Below, one piece after another: positions 26,401 through 38,278 of a stretch of DNA of 64,000 nt. Each line of letters starts with the position of its first letter. Position 1 is the stretch's first letter. Both the position numbers and the translations under genes were made by a program. The stretch covers positions 10,846,486 to 10,910,485 of the forward strand of contig CM037870.1 in the NCBI GenBank assembly GCA_021292105.1. Reading direction: 5' to 3'. The notes under the pieces are model-generated. The model ran no database searches, was not told the origin of the DNA, and was given only the letters and a program-made list of their open reading frames with translations. This DNA comes from Anadara kagoshimensis. Its lineage: Eukaryota > Mollusca > Bivalvia > Arcoida > Arcidae.

Positions 26401-27614
26401 ACACTGGCCGTCATCACGGTACTAAAGCAGCGTCACAGCAACTAATGACGTACTAGTCTTAGTAAAGACATTAAACGTCACAATTCAGGCCCTAGTTTTC
26501 ATTCTTTTTACGTGAAAACATTGTTGGAACATTGTGGGCGTGGCCGGCGATCCGTCAACTAATCCGGCAGTGAGGTCGATTTATATATTATTTAGATATG
26601 AAGGACATGGGTTGAAATTTCGGCCAAGTATTATTTAAATGTTAAATTTGGCTTTTCTTGAAATCCATATTTTTTTCTTTTAAATACTTCTTACTATCGG
26701 GCCACGTAAATTTTCAACACACTTAAAAAATGACCTTTTTTCGTTATCGATACAAGTATAAATGATTGTTAGTAATACTTGCATCGATAACAAATTTAAA
26801 AATGGATGTCATTTCTTATATTTACAATCTTCAAAAAATTGCAAAATACTTAATTCTTTTTGTGTATTTTGTAACACTTAATTTTTATTCTTCCTTGACA
26901 CCCATCGTCGGAAAAATGGTAGCGTCCACATGGATAAACGATAACAAAAATAGTTCTTCCACTTATTTATGTATATTACTTTGACAAGATCACAATTTTA
27001 TATTAAAATCAAAAATACATCGATTAACTGTTGCACAGAATAACATTTCTTTATTGTATTTAATCGTAAAAGATAGAGATAGAACGGAACGGCGGAAGGT
27101 ACTTTGTGATTGTAATGTGTTCAAACGATATTACATTGTATTTGACAAGCTAATTTACGTATTTACAATTCTGTCATTTCACATATGAATCCACTAGCTA
27201 TATAAATCAAACTATATATTATAACAGTTGTTTGATTATCGGAAGAACAAAACAAAGAACTTGTTACAAACAAATTGAATATACACTAAAACGAGGTACT
27301 AATTAAAGATAAATCGAAATCCTCAATGAGTACAGACTGAGTGTTTGCCGGGCAAACAGTAATTTATAATCAGTGGAGTTCTTTTATCTAAAAATAGAAC
27401 AGCTAATTTTCTGGAAAATCCTGATACATAGTGTATATGAGGTGAACTTAGATTGATTAAACTTAAAGTCAATGAAAAATGAATATTTTTTATATTGGTC
27501 ATCGGTTTTTAGACTTAAGCTGAACAAACCTGTATTGTAACCGTAACAACCAATAAAGAACAGAGCAAAAACGAACAAACAAATAGAGTAAACCCGATAT
27601 TCATTGCTCACCAT
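22588..27614 (-). CDS. Secreted laminin-G-like and mucin-like protein, 5 exons, 3' incomplete
   Basis: On the - strand, exons 27614..27530, 24870..24106, 23510..23469, 23418..23350 and 22842..22588 join in frame. All introns are phase 1 with GT/AG ends, giving at least 405 codons without a stop. Residues 1-28 contain a hydrophobic signal peptide (ICLFVFALFFIGCYG). Residues about 29-283 form one exon with a laminin-G/concanavalin-like domain: WIFYIYPQQSQSAVLLHYRG, VKMHDING, GEWTLVGITYNH and FYGNIYCVQFYP. Two short linkers follow, then a Thr/Ser-rich stretch with three SQSETTT repeats, expected to be O-glycosylated. Symmetrical phase-1 exons are typical of extracellular modular proteins. No terminal exon was identified, so a transmembrane anchor remains possible. 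Function is unknown; the domain suggests carbohydrate or matrix binding. Confidence 0.8.
22921..23020. repeat. Intronic palindrome, about 100 bp
   Basis: GTGGTGATTTTGAATTTTTA pairs with TAAAAATTCAAAATCATCAC. It is MITE-like and lies in the intron between exons 4 and 5 of the laminin-G/mucin gene. Confidence 0.8.
23350..23418 (-). CDS. Laminin-G/mucin gene, exon 4
   Basis: A 69-nt exon with acceptor TGTGTAG and donor AAAAG|GTATAT encodes KKTRWAADETIIRAILVVS plus EVK. Phase matches. The acceptor directly adjoins a TG microsatellite (CA on the sense strand, 23430-23463), which sits where the polypyrimidine tract would be. Confidence 0.65.
23469..23510 (-). CDS. Laminin-G/mucin gene, exon 3
   Basis: A 42-nt exon with acceptor TTTACAG and donor ATAG|GTAAGA encodes NPSVDYVYYESLI. 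Phase matches both neighbours. Confidence 0.68.
23560..24020. repeat. Head-to-head pair of retroelement fragments
   Basis: 23560-23755 carries the - oriented 3' tail (CATACCAATCCATGTCCAAA, GAAGTGAGGCCGG). 23757-24020 carries, in + orientation, the more 5' part: the reverse-transcriptase C-terminus around CAAGCTGCTTACAGATAAG, decayed by stops. The arrangement lies in the intron between exons 2 and 3 of the laminin-G/mucin gene. Confidence 0.7.
24106..24870 (-). CDS. Laminin-G/mucin gene, exon 2 (laminin-G-like domain)
   Basis: The acceptor is ATTTTACAG and the donor ACAG|GTATAA. It is 765 nt, open throughout. The whole beta-sandwich domain lies in one phase-1/phase-1 exon. Confidence 0.85.
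24871..27529. other. Intron 1 of the laminin-G/mucin gene
   Basis: 2.66 kb, AT-rich, with no recognisable gene or repeat copy. Short open frames here lack splice support or recognisable domains. Confidence 0.5.
27530..27614 (-). CDS. Laminin-G/mucin gene, exon 1 (signal peptide)
   Basis: The ATG at 27614 opens 28 codons with a hydrophobic core, ending at donor ACAG|GTTTGT in phase 1, which matches the laminin-G exon (joined codon Glu, then CLMKG). A second ATG in another frame at 27604 also reads a hydrophobic stretch, but its phase does not fit. Confidence 0.7.
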
Positions 27615-27709
27615 TGTTCAGATTTAGGCGTTACATAATCAGTCGATCGGTTAATTAAGAAGAAAACGTAGATAAGTTGGCGAAGTTTTTAAGGGTATTA
27701 TATAAAGAG

Positions 27710-30365
27710 GTTTCTCTGTAAAGGTATTGAGGGCATTGTGAGGAGGTTTTCCTGTAAAGGTATTGAGGGTATTGTGGGGAGGTTTTCCTGTAAAGGTATT
27801 GAGGGTATTATGAGAAGGTTTTCCTGTAAAGTTATTGAGGGTATTGTGGGGAGGTTTCCCTGTAAAGGTATTGAGGGCATTGTGAGAAGGTTTTCCTGTA
27901 AAGGTATTGAGGGTATTATGAGAAGGTTTCCCTGTAAAGGTATTGAGGGCATTGTGAGAAGGTTTTCCTGTAAAGGTATTGAGGGTATTATGAGGAGGTT
28001 TTCCTGTAAAGGTATTGAGGGTATTGTGGGGAGGTTTCCCTGTAAAGGTATTGAGGGCATTGTGAGGAGGTTTTCCTGTAAAGGTATTGAGGGTATTATG
28101 AGAAGGTTTCCCTGTAAAGGTATTGAGGGCATTGTGAGAAGGTTTTCCTGTAAAGGTATTGAGGGTATTATGAGGAGGTTTTCCTGTAAAGGTATTGAGG
28201 GTATTATGAGAAGGTTTTCCTGTAAAGGTATTGAGGGTATTATGAGGAGGTTTTCCTGTAAAGGTATTGAGGGCATTATGAGGAGGTTTTCCTGTAAAGG
28301 TATTGAGGGCATTATGAGGAGGTTTTCCTGTAAAGGTATTGAGGGTATTATGAGAAGGTTTTCCTGTAAAGGTATTGAGGGTATTATGAGGAGGTTTTCC
28401 TGTAAAGGTATTGAGGGTATTGTGGGGAGGTTTCCCTGTAAAGGTATTGAGGGCATTGTGAGAAGGTTTTCCTGTAAAGGTATTGAGGGTATTATGAGAA
28501 GGTTTCCCTGTAAAGGTATTGAGGGTATTATGAGGAGGTTTTCCTGTAAAGGTATTGAGGGCATTATGAGGAGGTTTTCCTGTAAAGGTATTGAGGGTAT
28601 TATGAGAAGGTTTTCCTCCTGTAAAGGTATTGAGGGTATTATGAGAAGGTTTTCCTGTAAAGGTATTGAGGGTATTATGAGAAGGTTTTCCTGTAAAGGT
28701 ATTGAGGGTATTATGAGAAGGTTTTCCTGTAAAGTTATTGAGGGTATTATGAGAAGGTTTTCCTGTAAAGGTATTGAGGGTATTATGAGAAGGTTTTCCT
28801 GTAAAGGTATTGAGGGTATTATGAGAAGGTTTTCCTGTAAAGGTATTGAGGGTATTATGAGGAGGTTTTCCTGTAAAGGTATTGAGGGTATTGTGGGGAG
28901 GTTTCCCTGTAAAGGTATTGAGGGCATTGTGAGAAGGTTTTCCTGTAAAGGTATTGAGGGTATTATGAGAAGGTTTCCCTGTAAAGGTATTGAGGGTATT
29001 ATGAGGAGGTTTTCCTGTAAAGGTATTGAGGGCATTATGAGGAGGTTTTCCTGTAAAGGTATTGAGGGTATTATGAGAAGGTTTTTCTGTAAAGGTATTG
29101 AGGGTATTATGAGAAGGTTTTCCTGTAAAGGTATTGAGGGTATTATGAGAAGGTTTTCCTGTAAAGGTATTGAGGGTATTATGAGGAGGTTTTCCTGTAA
29201 AGGTATTGAGGGTATTATGAGGAGGTTTTCCTGTAAAGGTATTGAGGGGATTGTTTCCTGTAAAGGTATTGAGGGGATTGTGAGAAGGTTTTCCTGTAAA
29301 GGTATTGAGGGTATTATGAGGAGGTTTTCCTGTAAAGGTATTGAGGGCATTGTGAGGAGGTTTTCCTGTAAAGTTATTGAGGGTATTGTGGGGAGGTTTC
29401 CCTGTAAAGTTATTGAGGGTATTATGAGAAGGTTTCCCTGTAAAGTTATTGAGGGTATTATGAGAAGGTTTCCCTGTAAAGTTATTGAGGGTATTATGAG
29501 AAGGTTTCCCTGTAAAGTTATTGAGGGTATTGTGGGGAGGTTTTCCTGTAAAGTTATTGAGGGTATTATGAGAAAGTTTCCCTGTAAAGTTATTGAGGGC
29601 ATTATGAGGAGGTTTTCCTGTAAAGGTATTGAGGGTATTATGAGAAGGTTTTTCTGTAAAGGTATTGAGGGTATTATGAGAAGGTTTTCCTGTAAAGGTA
29701 TTGAGGGTATTATGAGAAGGTTTTCCTGTAAAGGTATTGAGGGTATTATGAGGAGGTTTTCCTGTAAAGGTATTGAGGGTATTATGAGGAGGTTTTCCTG
29801 TAAAGGTATTGAGGGGATTGTTTCCTGTAAAGGTATTGAGGGGATTGTGAGAAGGTTTTCCTGTAAAGGTATTGAGGGTATTATGAGGAGGTTTTCCTGT
29901 AAAGGTATTGAGGGCATTGTGAGGAGGTTTTCCTGTAAAGTTATTGAGGGTATTGTGGGGAGGTTTCCCTGTAAAGTTATTGAGGGTATTATGAGAAGGT
30001 TTCCCTGTAAAGTTATTGAGGGTATTATGAGAAGGTTTCCCTGTAAAGTTATTGAGGGTATTATGAGAAGGTTTCCCTGTAAAGTTATTGAGGGTATTGT
30101 GGGGAGGTTTTCCTGTAAAGTTATTGAGGGTATTATGAGAAAGTTTCCCTGTAAAGTTATTGAGGGCATTATGAGAAGGTTTCCCTGTAAAGTTATTGAG
30201 GGCATTATGAGAAGGTTTCCCTGTAAAGTTATTGAGGGTATTATGAGAAGGTTTCCCTGTAAAGTTATTGAGGGTATTATGAGAAGGTTTCCCTGTAAAG
30301 TTATTGAGGGTATTGTGGGGAGGTTTTCCTGTAAAGTTATGGAGGGTATTATAAGAAGGTTCTCT
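27710..30365. repeat. 36-bp minisatellite array, about 73 units
   Basis: Head-to-tail 36-bp units contain TTTTCCTGTAAAGGTATTGA and GGGTATTATGAGAAGG. Rare length variants are +3 bp (near 28617) and -9 bp (29244 and 29811), all multiples of three. Both strands therefore stay open for almost 900 codons (+ reads GIEGIMRRFSCK, - reads NLLIIPSIPLQE). A 567-bp higher-order block is duplicated. No signal peptide, splice structure or recognisable domain accompanies either frame, so it is annotated as a repeat. Confidence 0.95.
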
Positions 30366-31020
30366 GTATACATGACCAGATGATCCCCTGAGGTCTAATA
30401 TCTTATCAAATCTATTCTAAAAACCAAGGTTGTCACACAACAAGGTCTAGTGGTGACTTTCATTTCCTCACATACTACTTAGTAAGGAAGGGCTTCCTTT
30501 TGTACTTTCCCACCCATTAATTTTTAATGAATGTTTTGAAAATAATTTTCACTGAAATATCCAAAATACAAATGTATCTTGATTCCGTCACTTTGGACTT
30601 TTTCAGTCATAATTAGAGGTGTAGTGGAAATAACAAATTAAATTCCTTTCTTTAGTAGTATCACAGCAGTAATGATAACAAAATATGGAAATTGGAGACT
30701 TTTGATCAGAATTTGTTTTAAAATAACGAAAAAGTTGTTTAATTAAAAATTGTTTAAAAATTTCAAGTTTTGGCGATGATTATGACCACAATATCTTCTT
30801 TACTGATTCCAAATGTATTCTAATTTGATGGGACATTAATTTAGCCAATCAGAGTATCCCACATCCCATTTTCTCTGTTTCAAAATAGAGGAAACAAACA
30901 TTTAGGACATGGGTCGAGGCACAACTACATATCGTATCAATGGATGTGAGATATTACAAGCAAGTCAGCCAACGATCTCAGACAACAACAGCAAGAAACT
31001 CGCGGTTATAATCTAACGTA
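30366..31020. other. Intergenic, no gene seen
   Basis: AT-rich unique sequence between the 36-bp array and a retroelement tail. No open frame with recognisable features. Confidence 0.5.
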
Positions 31021-31024
31021 TATC

Positions 31025-31270
31025 ACAAACATGCCTATCAATGTTCAAATTACAATTCGTAAAACAAAGTTAGAAAATCTTTTCAAAACTTGCAACTTAT
31101 TAAGTGAATCATGTGTATATCCACCGGGGAAGCAAAACCGGGTGTTCCGGAAGGGTAAGCATTTCCTGTGTAATTAAACTACATATACACCAGTCACGTG
31201 TGAAATCAACACTGAGAACGGAAGTAACATGGAACAATGTGACGTCATATATATTCAAGGTAACGCGGGA
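31025..31270 (-). repeat. Retroelement tail copy
   Basis: Diverged family tail in - orientation: CATGCCTATCAATGTTCAAA, then GGGTGTTCCGGAAGGGTAAG and CACCAGTCACGTGTG. The apparent 64-codon + strand frame is incidental. Confidence 0.65.
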
Positions 31271-31367
31271 TATAGATACACCACACAACTACCGTTAATC
31301 GATATCGATATCTTACTCGTTTATTGTAATGTTACATAATTCCCTAGTCTATATTATTCTTAATTAA

Positions 31368-31725
31368 GAGTACTGCAAATACCAGTATATCAAAAACAAA
31401 CATACTAATCCATGTCCGAATCAATTCCGTTGTATATAATTATCATATCTTCTGTTGTTCACTGTTTAATTAAGAATTAAATTAATTTTTACGTAACAAA
31501 AAGGTTGATCGGTTGACAGACATATCGGATTTTTTACGACAAATACACACACAGTTGTGAAGATATTTTTAGGAGTGTTGCTTAGTGCAAAAAGGATTAT
31601 AAGTTAAACCAAAAGGCCACGCGTTTAAAGAGAATGGTTGACCAAAAAGGGTCTTTATTGCTCAACCGACATTTTACAACCCATGTCAAATAAATTTTGA
31701 ATTTGAATCAATCAAGGAGTTTTTA
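31368..31725. repeat. Dispersed repeat copy A (uninterrupted)
   Basis: Begins TACTGCAAATACCAGTATAT and runs to GAATCAATCAAGGAGTTTT. It is closely similar to 33346-34490, where the same sequence is interrupted by a foldback element. Confidence 0.85.
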
Positions 31726-31879
31726 CATATCTTGCTAGTTGTCAATTTTAAGATTTATTCCTTGTTCTATACACCTTAATTTGGTATGCAACACATTGTC
31801 TCATGTTGTTTTCATTTGTTGCAAGTTTAATTAAAATTTATCCATAGACATAGAAAATATGGAGTGTACATGCTATTGA

Positions 31880-32505
31880 GACAGATGGACAGGGTGATTC
31901 GTATATACCCCCATGGGCCCCAACTTTGTTTGCACTGAGTATAAATATACAACTCTGAATTATTCAATATAATGAAAAATAGAACTTGGCCATATTTAGC
32001 CTGTGAGACCTATGAATGTACAGGGGTTCAAAATTGTCTTGGTCTGGGTTTGGGACATACTGGGAGTTGGGACCCTTGAAAAGTTTAAAGTTGTAAGAGG
32101 AGTTGATTACACAAAATGGGTAACCCTCATATCAGAGAGGTCAAAGTCAAGGTCACAGTGACCTATATTTGGTACATGACACATCGCCTTCCCATGATGC
32201 ATCCACATACCAAGTTTGATAATCCTAGGTGCTACGATACAAAAGTTCTGTTCCGGACACGAAGATGCACAAGGTTTTACTATCACAGAGGTCAAATGTC
32301 AAAGTCAAGGCCACAGTGACCTAAATTTGGTACATGACACATTCCCTTCCCATGATGCATCCACATACCAAGTTTGATAACCCTAGGTGCTACGGTACAA
32401 AAGTTCTGATATGGACACGAAGCGGGACGGACGGACAAGGTGATTCCTATATACCCCCCCCTCCCCCCAAACTTCGTTGGGGGGGGGGGGTATAAAAATG
32501 ATGTT
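31880..32505. repeat. Dispersed mollusc-type repeat with internal duplication
   Basis: Two copies, about 165 bp apart, of a unit containing GGTCACAGTGACCTATATTT (or close variants), CATGATGCATCCACATACCA and GGTGCTACG. The element ends GGACGGACGGACAAGGTGAT and a palindromic ATACCCCCC...GGGGGGTAT. A second terminus-like piece lies at 31885-31935. Similar sequence is, to my knowledge, common in bivalve genomes. Confidence 0.7.
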
Positions 32506-33529
32506 TTGACATATTGAAACTGACATCAGTTGATTAGCTCAAGTTGTGAAAGTAAGGATTGCCGGATTATGGTGTTCAAACCTCAGGCAAGTAGCCAACC
32601 AGTAACTTCATATCACGCTATATTATATTTTTAAAAAGCAGTGCCAGGATAGTGGTTATGGCAACTATGCAAATGTAAACCTAAAACCCCAGAATGCATA
32701 GGCTTGTCAGCTGGTCATTGTGGTATGTGGAGCCTGTAGCCTGTACTAAAACGTGCCTGTGGTGTGGTTGTGAAACAGAAACCCCTACTTTCATTAAACA
32801 TTGACTCTCAAACACAAGGAAATACAAAAATTGACAATACACTGTAGATCTGCAGTAAAAAAAATGAGAAAAGAGTTCGTAAAAATTACAATACACTACC
32901 ATGTGCATACTGCCCCTGTCAGACAGTTTCTTCTGATGAATCTAATACATTTTCCACCTCGCAGTTTCGTATGGCTCAAAATTAACTGGATGTTCTGTCA
33001 TTTTTACGCCTTGCAGTATTTTGGATTCTCGCAAGTTCCGCCGTTGATCGGAGAACTAACGTGGTAGGCTAGAAGTCGGTTGTTAGTGTATCACGCGCAC
33101 TTTCGCGCTACATGTACTTATTGATGACGTCACAAGTGTGATCGTCGAAAACCGGAAGTTGCCTGTACAGGCTTGATTACAAATTTTTCTAGGTGCAAAA
33201 TAGGAGGTTTCACCACGTATATCTCGAGAAGGAGACCATGTACGACCATGGGGTTTTCGACGTTGTTTTAATTACGACATTTACTATTTATACTCAAATT
33301 ATCGAAAATCGTTTAACTTACACTTTAAGAGTAAGATATTGTTGATACTGCAAATACCAGTATATCAAAAACAAACACATTAATCCATGTCCGAATCAAT
33401 TCCGTTGTATATAATATCATTTCTTCTGGTGTTCACTGTTTAATTAAAAATTAAATTATTTTTTTTAAGTAACAAAAAGGTTAATCGGTTGAAAGAAATA
33501 TCGGTTTATTTTCGACAAATATACATAAG

Positions 33530-33967
33530 TTACGAGAGCCTATAAAACTCATGAATAAAAAAAATTAAAAGGCGTAATAACGCGAAATAAAGGCGTTATA
33601 ATGCGAAAAAGGCGTTATAACGCCTTTAGAAAGGCGTAATAACGCGAATTAAAAGTCGTTATAACGCGAAATAAAGGCGTTATAATGCGAAAAAAGCGTA
33701 ATAAATGTCATTTAATCATTGTTAAAAGTTAGCGATTGGACAGGAACTTTTTAATAAATAGCCATGTGTATATTGCCAATGTTTTTCAATGTTTATATAT
33801 AAATGATGCTCTTTATGAAAAAACTTTAACATTGAAAAGAAACCTTTCTGTATGTTTTACTGAAAAAGTATGTTCATTTCAGTACAGGATCGGATGATGT
33901 GCAGTTTTTGAATTTTCATAGAATAAATACACATAAGACAGCTCATTACATTACATATAGTTGTGTA

Positions 33968-34017
<50 letters not shown>

Positions 34018-34317
34018 TTATTATGTATGTAAAGAGGGGGGGGGTAGAGATTAAACTCCAGGACCTCCACATCATTATGGTTGGCAATGCATCTTAATTT
34101 CGCGCTAATACGCCTTTATTTCGCGTTATTACGCCTTTCAATTCGCGTCATTACGCCTTTATTTCGCGTTATAACGCCTTTCAATTCGCGTTATTACGCC
34201 TTTCAATTCGCCTTTCTAAAGGCGTTATAACGCCTTTATTCGCATTATAACGCCTTTATTTCGCGTTATTACGCCTTTTAATTTTTTTTTATTCATGAGC
34301 TTAATAGGCTTTCGTAA
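33530..34317. mobile_element. Foldback/MITE element with tandem-motif inverted repeats
   Basis: Termini are TTACGAGAGCC and GGCTTTCGTAA, flanked by TAAG target duplications (33526-33529 and 34318-34321). Each long arm is built from variants of AGGCGTAATAACGCGAAAT repeated in tandem. The interior has a CA microsatellite and no coding capacity, so the element is non-autonomous. Confidence 0.88.
33970..34016. repeat. (CA)n microsatellite
   Basis: About 23 uninterrupted CA units inside the foldback element. The Val/Cys-rich frame on the - strand is an artefact. Confidence 0.95.
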
Positions 34318-34597
34318 TAAGTTGTGAAGATATTTTTAGAGTGTTGCTAAGTGCAAAAAGGATTTTAAGTTAAACCAAAAGGCCACGCGTTTAAAGAGAA
34401 TGGTTGACCAAAAAGGATCTTAATCGCTCAACCGACATTTTACAAGCCATGTCAATTTTTTTGAATCTGAATCAATCAAGGAGTTTTCAAACCAAATATC
34501 ATTAATTTGTCCCAGCTTTTAAATATATCGTGTTTTGGATATCCCGTGAAAACAACTTGATTACAACGGTAAATATGTCACAATTGTATCCAATTTA

Positions 34598-34764
34598 GGA
34601 GATAACTATGCTACATTTGAAGAGTTCCGACCGTAAAACGTGGATTTTACTGTCGCAAAATGAGTTCTACCTGGCGACGCTTGCGGAGCCAGGTAAATGG
34701 TATTTGCGACAGTAAAATCTACGTTTTACGGTCGAAACTCTTCAAATGTAACATAGTTATCTCC
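34598..34764. repeat. 167-bp palindrome (MITE-like)
   Basis: GGAGATAACTATGCTACATT pairs with AATGTAACATAGTTATCTCC. The arms also carry CGACCGTAAAACGT and its complement. The loop is CTGGCGACGCTTGCGGAGCCAGG, itself partly self-complementary. A further partial arm (CCGACCGTAAAACGTAGATT) lies near 35094. Confidence 0.85.
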
Positions 34765-35340
34765 ATTCTAATGCAAATCAAAAAAATAATGCTCAAATTA
34801 GTTGAATAAATGAAGATTTCCGATGCTACAGTTAGACATTGTTAAGTACAGACCTGTATCGTTGCGCCACAACACAAATATAGTTCTATCACTAAAGCAC
34901 CTATATCCATAGGTACTATAATTTTATTTTCGAAATACAGATGCCGAATAAATATCGGTATTTAAATATAACAAAATCTTTGTTTACAATGATGAATTAC
35001 GTCACTACGCTTTGTAAACAAAAACACATGTACCGGCGTGTAGGAATACATGACGTAATCGGCGTAGTCTAGACAGCACGCGACGTCATAACTCCGACCG
35101 TAAAACGTAGATTTTACTGCGGTCGGGGTCCAATCAAAATCCTGTTTACAAAATCTTTGCATTAGAATTGATCTTAAACTAGTCCATGGATAAACCCGTA
35201 TCGGCTATATACATCTTTATCTTTTAGTTTTATTCATAGTAAAGGCAGACACGGCCTGTGGAACTCCTATTTATTCGTGGTAAGAGTGTACTAACTTAGG
35301 ACACGTTGTTCTGCTAAATATAGTTAAGGTTCTAACTCCA

Positions 35341-35510
35341 GTTTCACAATCGTTCCTACTAAGTTCTGGCAAATTTTGACAAATGTTTTACGGTACTTCA
35401 AATAAAAGTTGTCTTCAAAATGACACCTTTGACTTGTTAATATCTTGAAAACCAACAAAATTATTCAGATATCAAATATGCCGGATATAAGTTCAAAAAT
35501 GATTGTGAAA
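35341..35510. repeat. Diverged copy of the 42.7-kb MITE
   Basis: It starts GTTTCACAATCGTTCC and ends AATGATTGTGAAA, with an internal AAAATGACACC. These match the termini and interior of the element at 42721-42967. Confidence 0.6.
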
Positions 35511-35819
35511 ATAATGTCTGCTATATGTAACAATAAAGAGAAAACTAAATGCTTTGGAGTATTCTTGTAATTATATCCCTTATACATAATGGACGGTGGG
35601 TACAGAACTGAAGTCCATTCAGCCAGTATTCGGTATTTATTTACTATTGGAGACAGTTTGGTACTGTAAAACTGAACTAACTCTACTACTCAAGAGTATG
35701 AATGCCACGATTTACAGGCTACAACAATTGGTGTGTGTCATAACGTACCTCGACGTCATAATACAAAATGTATCGCCAAATTCCAGAGTATATACAATGA
35801 AAATAACATATAGTTAGTA

Positions 35820-38278
35820 AGATTTAGTACTTACGGATCAAAATCAGAAAATGGAAATATCTGCCAAATATATTATTCATCATCAACAACGTGAAGAATA
35901 TATATCTGCAAAAGAAAGTGTAAAAAATAAATTTCTTGTCACCATCCACAATTGTCTGTCGGGGTGCGTCATCAAGTTATAAAAAAGCAATTATTGAAGC
36001 CTTGAACAAAATATTGTTATATCATTTGTTTAAATCGAATGTTTAATTTGTTCTAACTTAGTTCATTTGACACCCAAGTAATAAACAGCCTTTACATAAA
36101 AATAGTGCTATGGTTGCCCATTAGAAACTTCGACCCCGGTCGGAGAGAAGAGTTTTATCATTAACTCGTTCATCTTTGTGATGGTTCTCGTATAATCAGC
36201 AGCGTTAACCACATTAAAATTTGTTAACTAGCCATTTTTATTCTAGATTTCCAGGATACTCTAATAAAGCCAGACTTATCTTACTTATCTTATAAGATTT
36301 TACGTTTACACTTATGAATTTTCATATAAGATTTTTCAAATCCTGTGTTTTGCATACAACAGTTACTGTGTACTTGGATAACAGGTTATTTGTTATTGCC
36401 TAATAGATGATAGTAAGTTAATTGAATATGCAGTTTTTTATTATTTAACTTTTGGAATAAAATTGTTGTAAAACTTTTGAAGAAAATGGCAGCTTTATTG
36501 CAATTATTAAAACACTGGCTACCTCAAGCGAGACTTACACATGAACTTGTGCTAAGAGAGTTATAAGATGAAAGAAAATGTTTTCTTATCAAATCGCTGA
36601 AATATTTTAAAGCATACCAATATACTAGTAACTTAAATCTATATGCAACCTTAATTGTAATGTTAGTCCTCGATTCTATCGAAATGCCAATTTTTTTATC
36701 GTGACAAACATAATTCAAAGACAGTCGAAGAAGAAACTAATGCGTATAATATAAAAATTATACTAATCTAGTTAGCTTATTTATTAACTATTGTATCTTT
36801 AAAACTGGCACGATTTGGCTTTCGCAAAAATGGAAACGTCACTTGAAAATGTTACACACTGCTTAAACTCAGAATTAAGGTGCTTCTGTTCAATGCTTAT
36901 TAAAAAGTTGAAAAAAAATTATAGCATTTCCCCAGAGTACGGGCCGATAAGAATTTCAACGTTTAATGCCAACATTATAACACTCTTTAGATATGAACTT
37001 CTTTAGACGAATCTGAAAATAATGTTGCATATAATATCGAAAATTACATCGAAATCGGACAAATAATAACTTTGAAATGAATGTTTTATTATATAAAAAG
37101 CACAGATGCTCCTGTTTTTCTGCCGTCAATTTTTATGACGCATCATGATGACGTTACAATCTCGGCACAGCTGTGACGTAATTTGAACGGTTCCGTGACG
37201 CGTAAAGGGTTAAAGAAAGTCGAAGGAAAACTTAGTTATTTTAAATGGTTCAATGTGTCTAAAAATCAAGTACAGAATCCAGAATTTAATATTATAAACA
37301 TTAAATTCGAACTAATATATCGCATTGGGTCGTTCTGGACGGGTTAGTTAGAGATAACATTATAGACATTTTATGCAGAATAACAGAACTTCGTGTATTT
37401 AAATGAAATACATGACAAACAGTTAAGAAAGAAAGCAAAGGGGTGTGTAGCATGGCTTTTATAATACTGGATAATGTACTTCCTCTGTTATCGTGAGCTG
37501 TAGAATTACAACATGCTGGCACGCCATTTACTTTCCGGAATCATATCACAAATGTAAAACTGTTTTATGTTGATATATTGCTTATTACCTATAGATAAGC
37601 CACACACAAAATATGCTTTGGAGGTTTTGTTTGATATTCCTTACCATCTCTTACCATAGCCGACATCATTTGTAAGCCTTAGGCTAAGTTCTTAAGAAAT
37701 CACTGTCAACTTAGCTTTTTGTGCGCTGCGAAGGTTAGATAGAAAGCCGGTGTTAGCAAAGAATAACAGAACCGATATGCGAAATGGTTGTGAAGTTAAT
37801 GTTTTAAATTAATGTCTGTAATTTGTGAGCCATACTTTGCTAAACACCGTTCTCGAAGCGATACAATCAAGCTGTAAAGAAAGTTTTAACTGGTCGAAAT
37901 AACGTAATTATTCTGATAGTTTTGGTATCAATTGAGTAGTCTCTTGGCGGTTCAAGTGTTCCGGAAAAATCCTCATAATACAGGCTGAAACTATTTTACA
38001 TCACATCACATTACGGAGGTTGAAATGAATCATTGAATTATAAACGATGAATTTTGAACAGAATTTTACATGTAAGCACTACGCCGCTGCTTTTCTAAAA
38101 TGTAGCACGACTCTATCATCATGTTAATGTAGTTCTTCAAAAATGTGGTAACGAAGGTTAACATTATACATTTTATTCAATGTTTAAATTAAGACAAATT
38201 ATTTCTTTGTTTTCTTAGTTTATCACTGGGAACTAAAATTAATTTTAGTTTTTATTTTTTTCGCAGGAAAGAAAATTT
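35820..38278. other. Unannotated AT-rich sequence
   Basis: No gene, RNA or clear repeat recognised. Short open frames on both strands lack domains or splice support. A GC-richer patch with CGTCA motifs lies at about 37100-37215. Confidence 0.45.

Larger units (their letters stand above)
33346..34490. repeat. Dispersed repeat copy B, split by an insertion
   Basis: 33346-33529 and 34322-34490 together match copy A at 31368-31725. The 788-bp foldback element at 33530-34317 separates them, so copy A shows the empty site. Confidence 0.85.
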
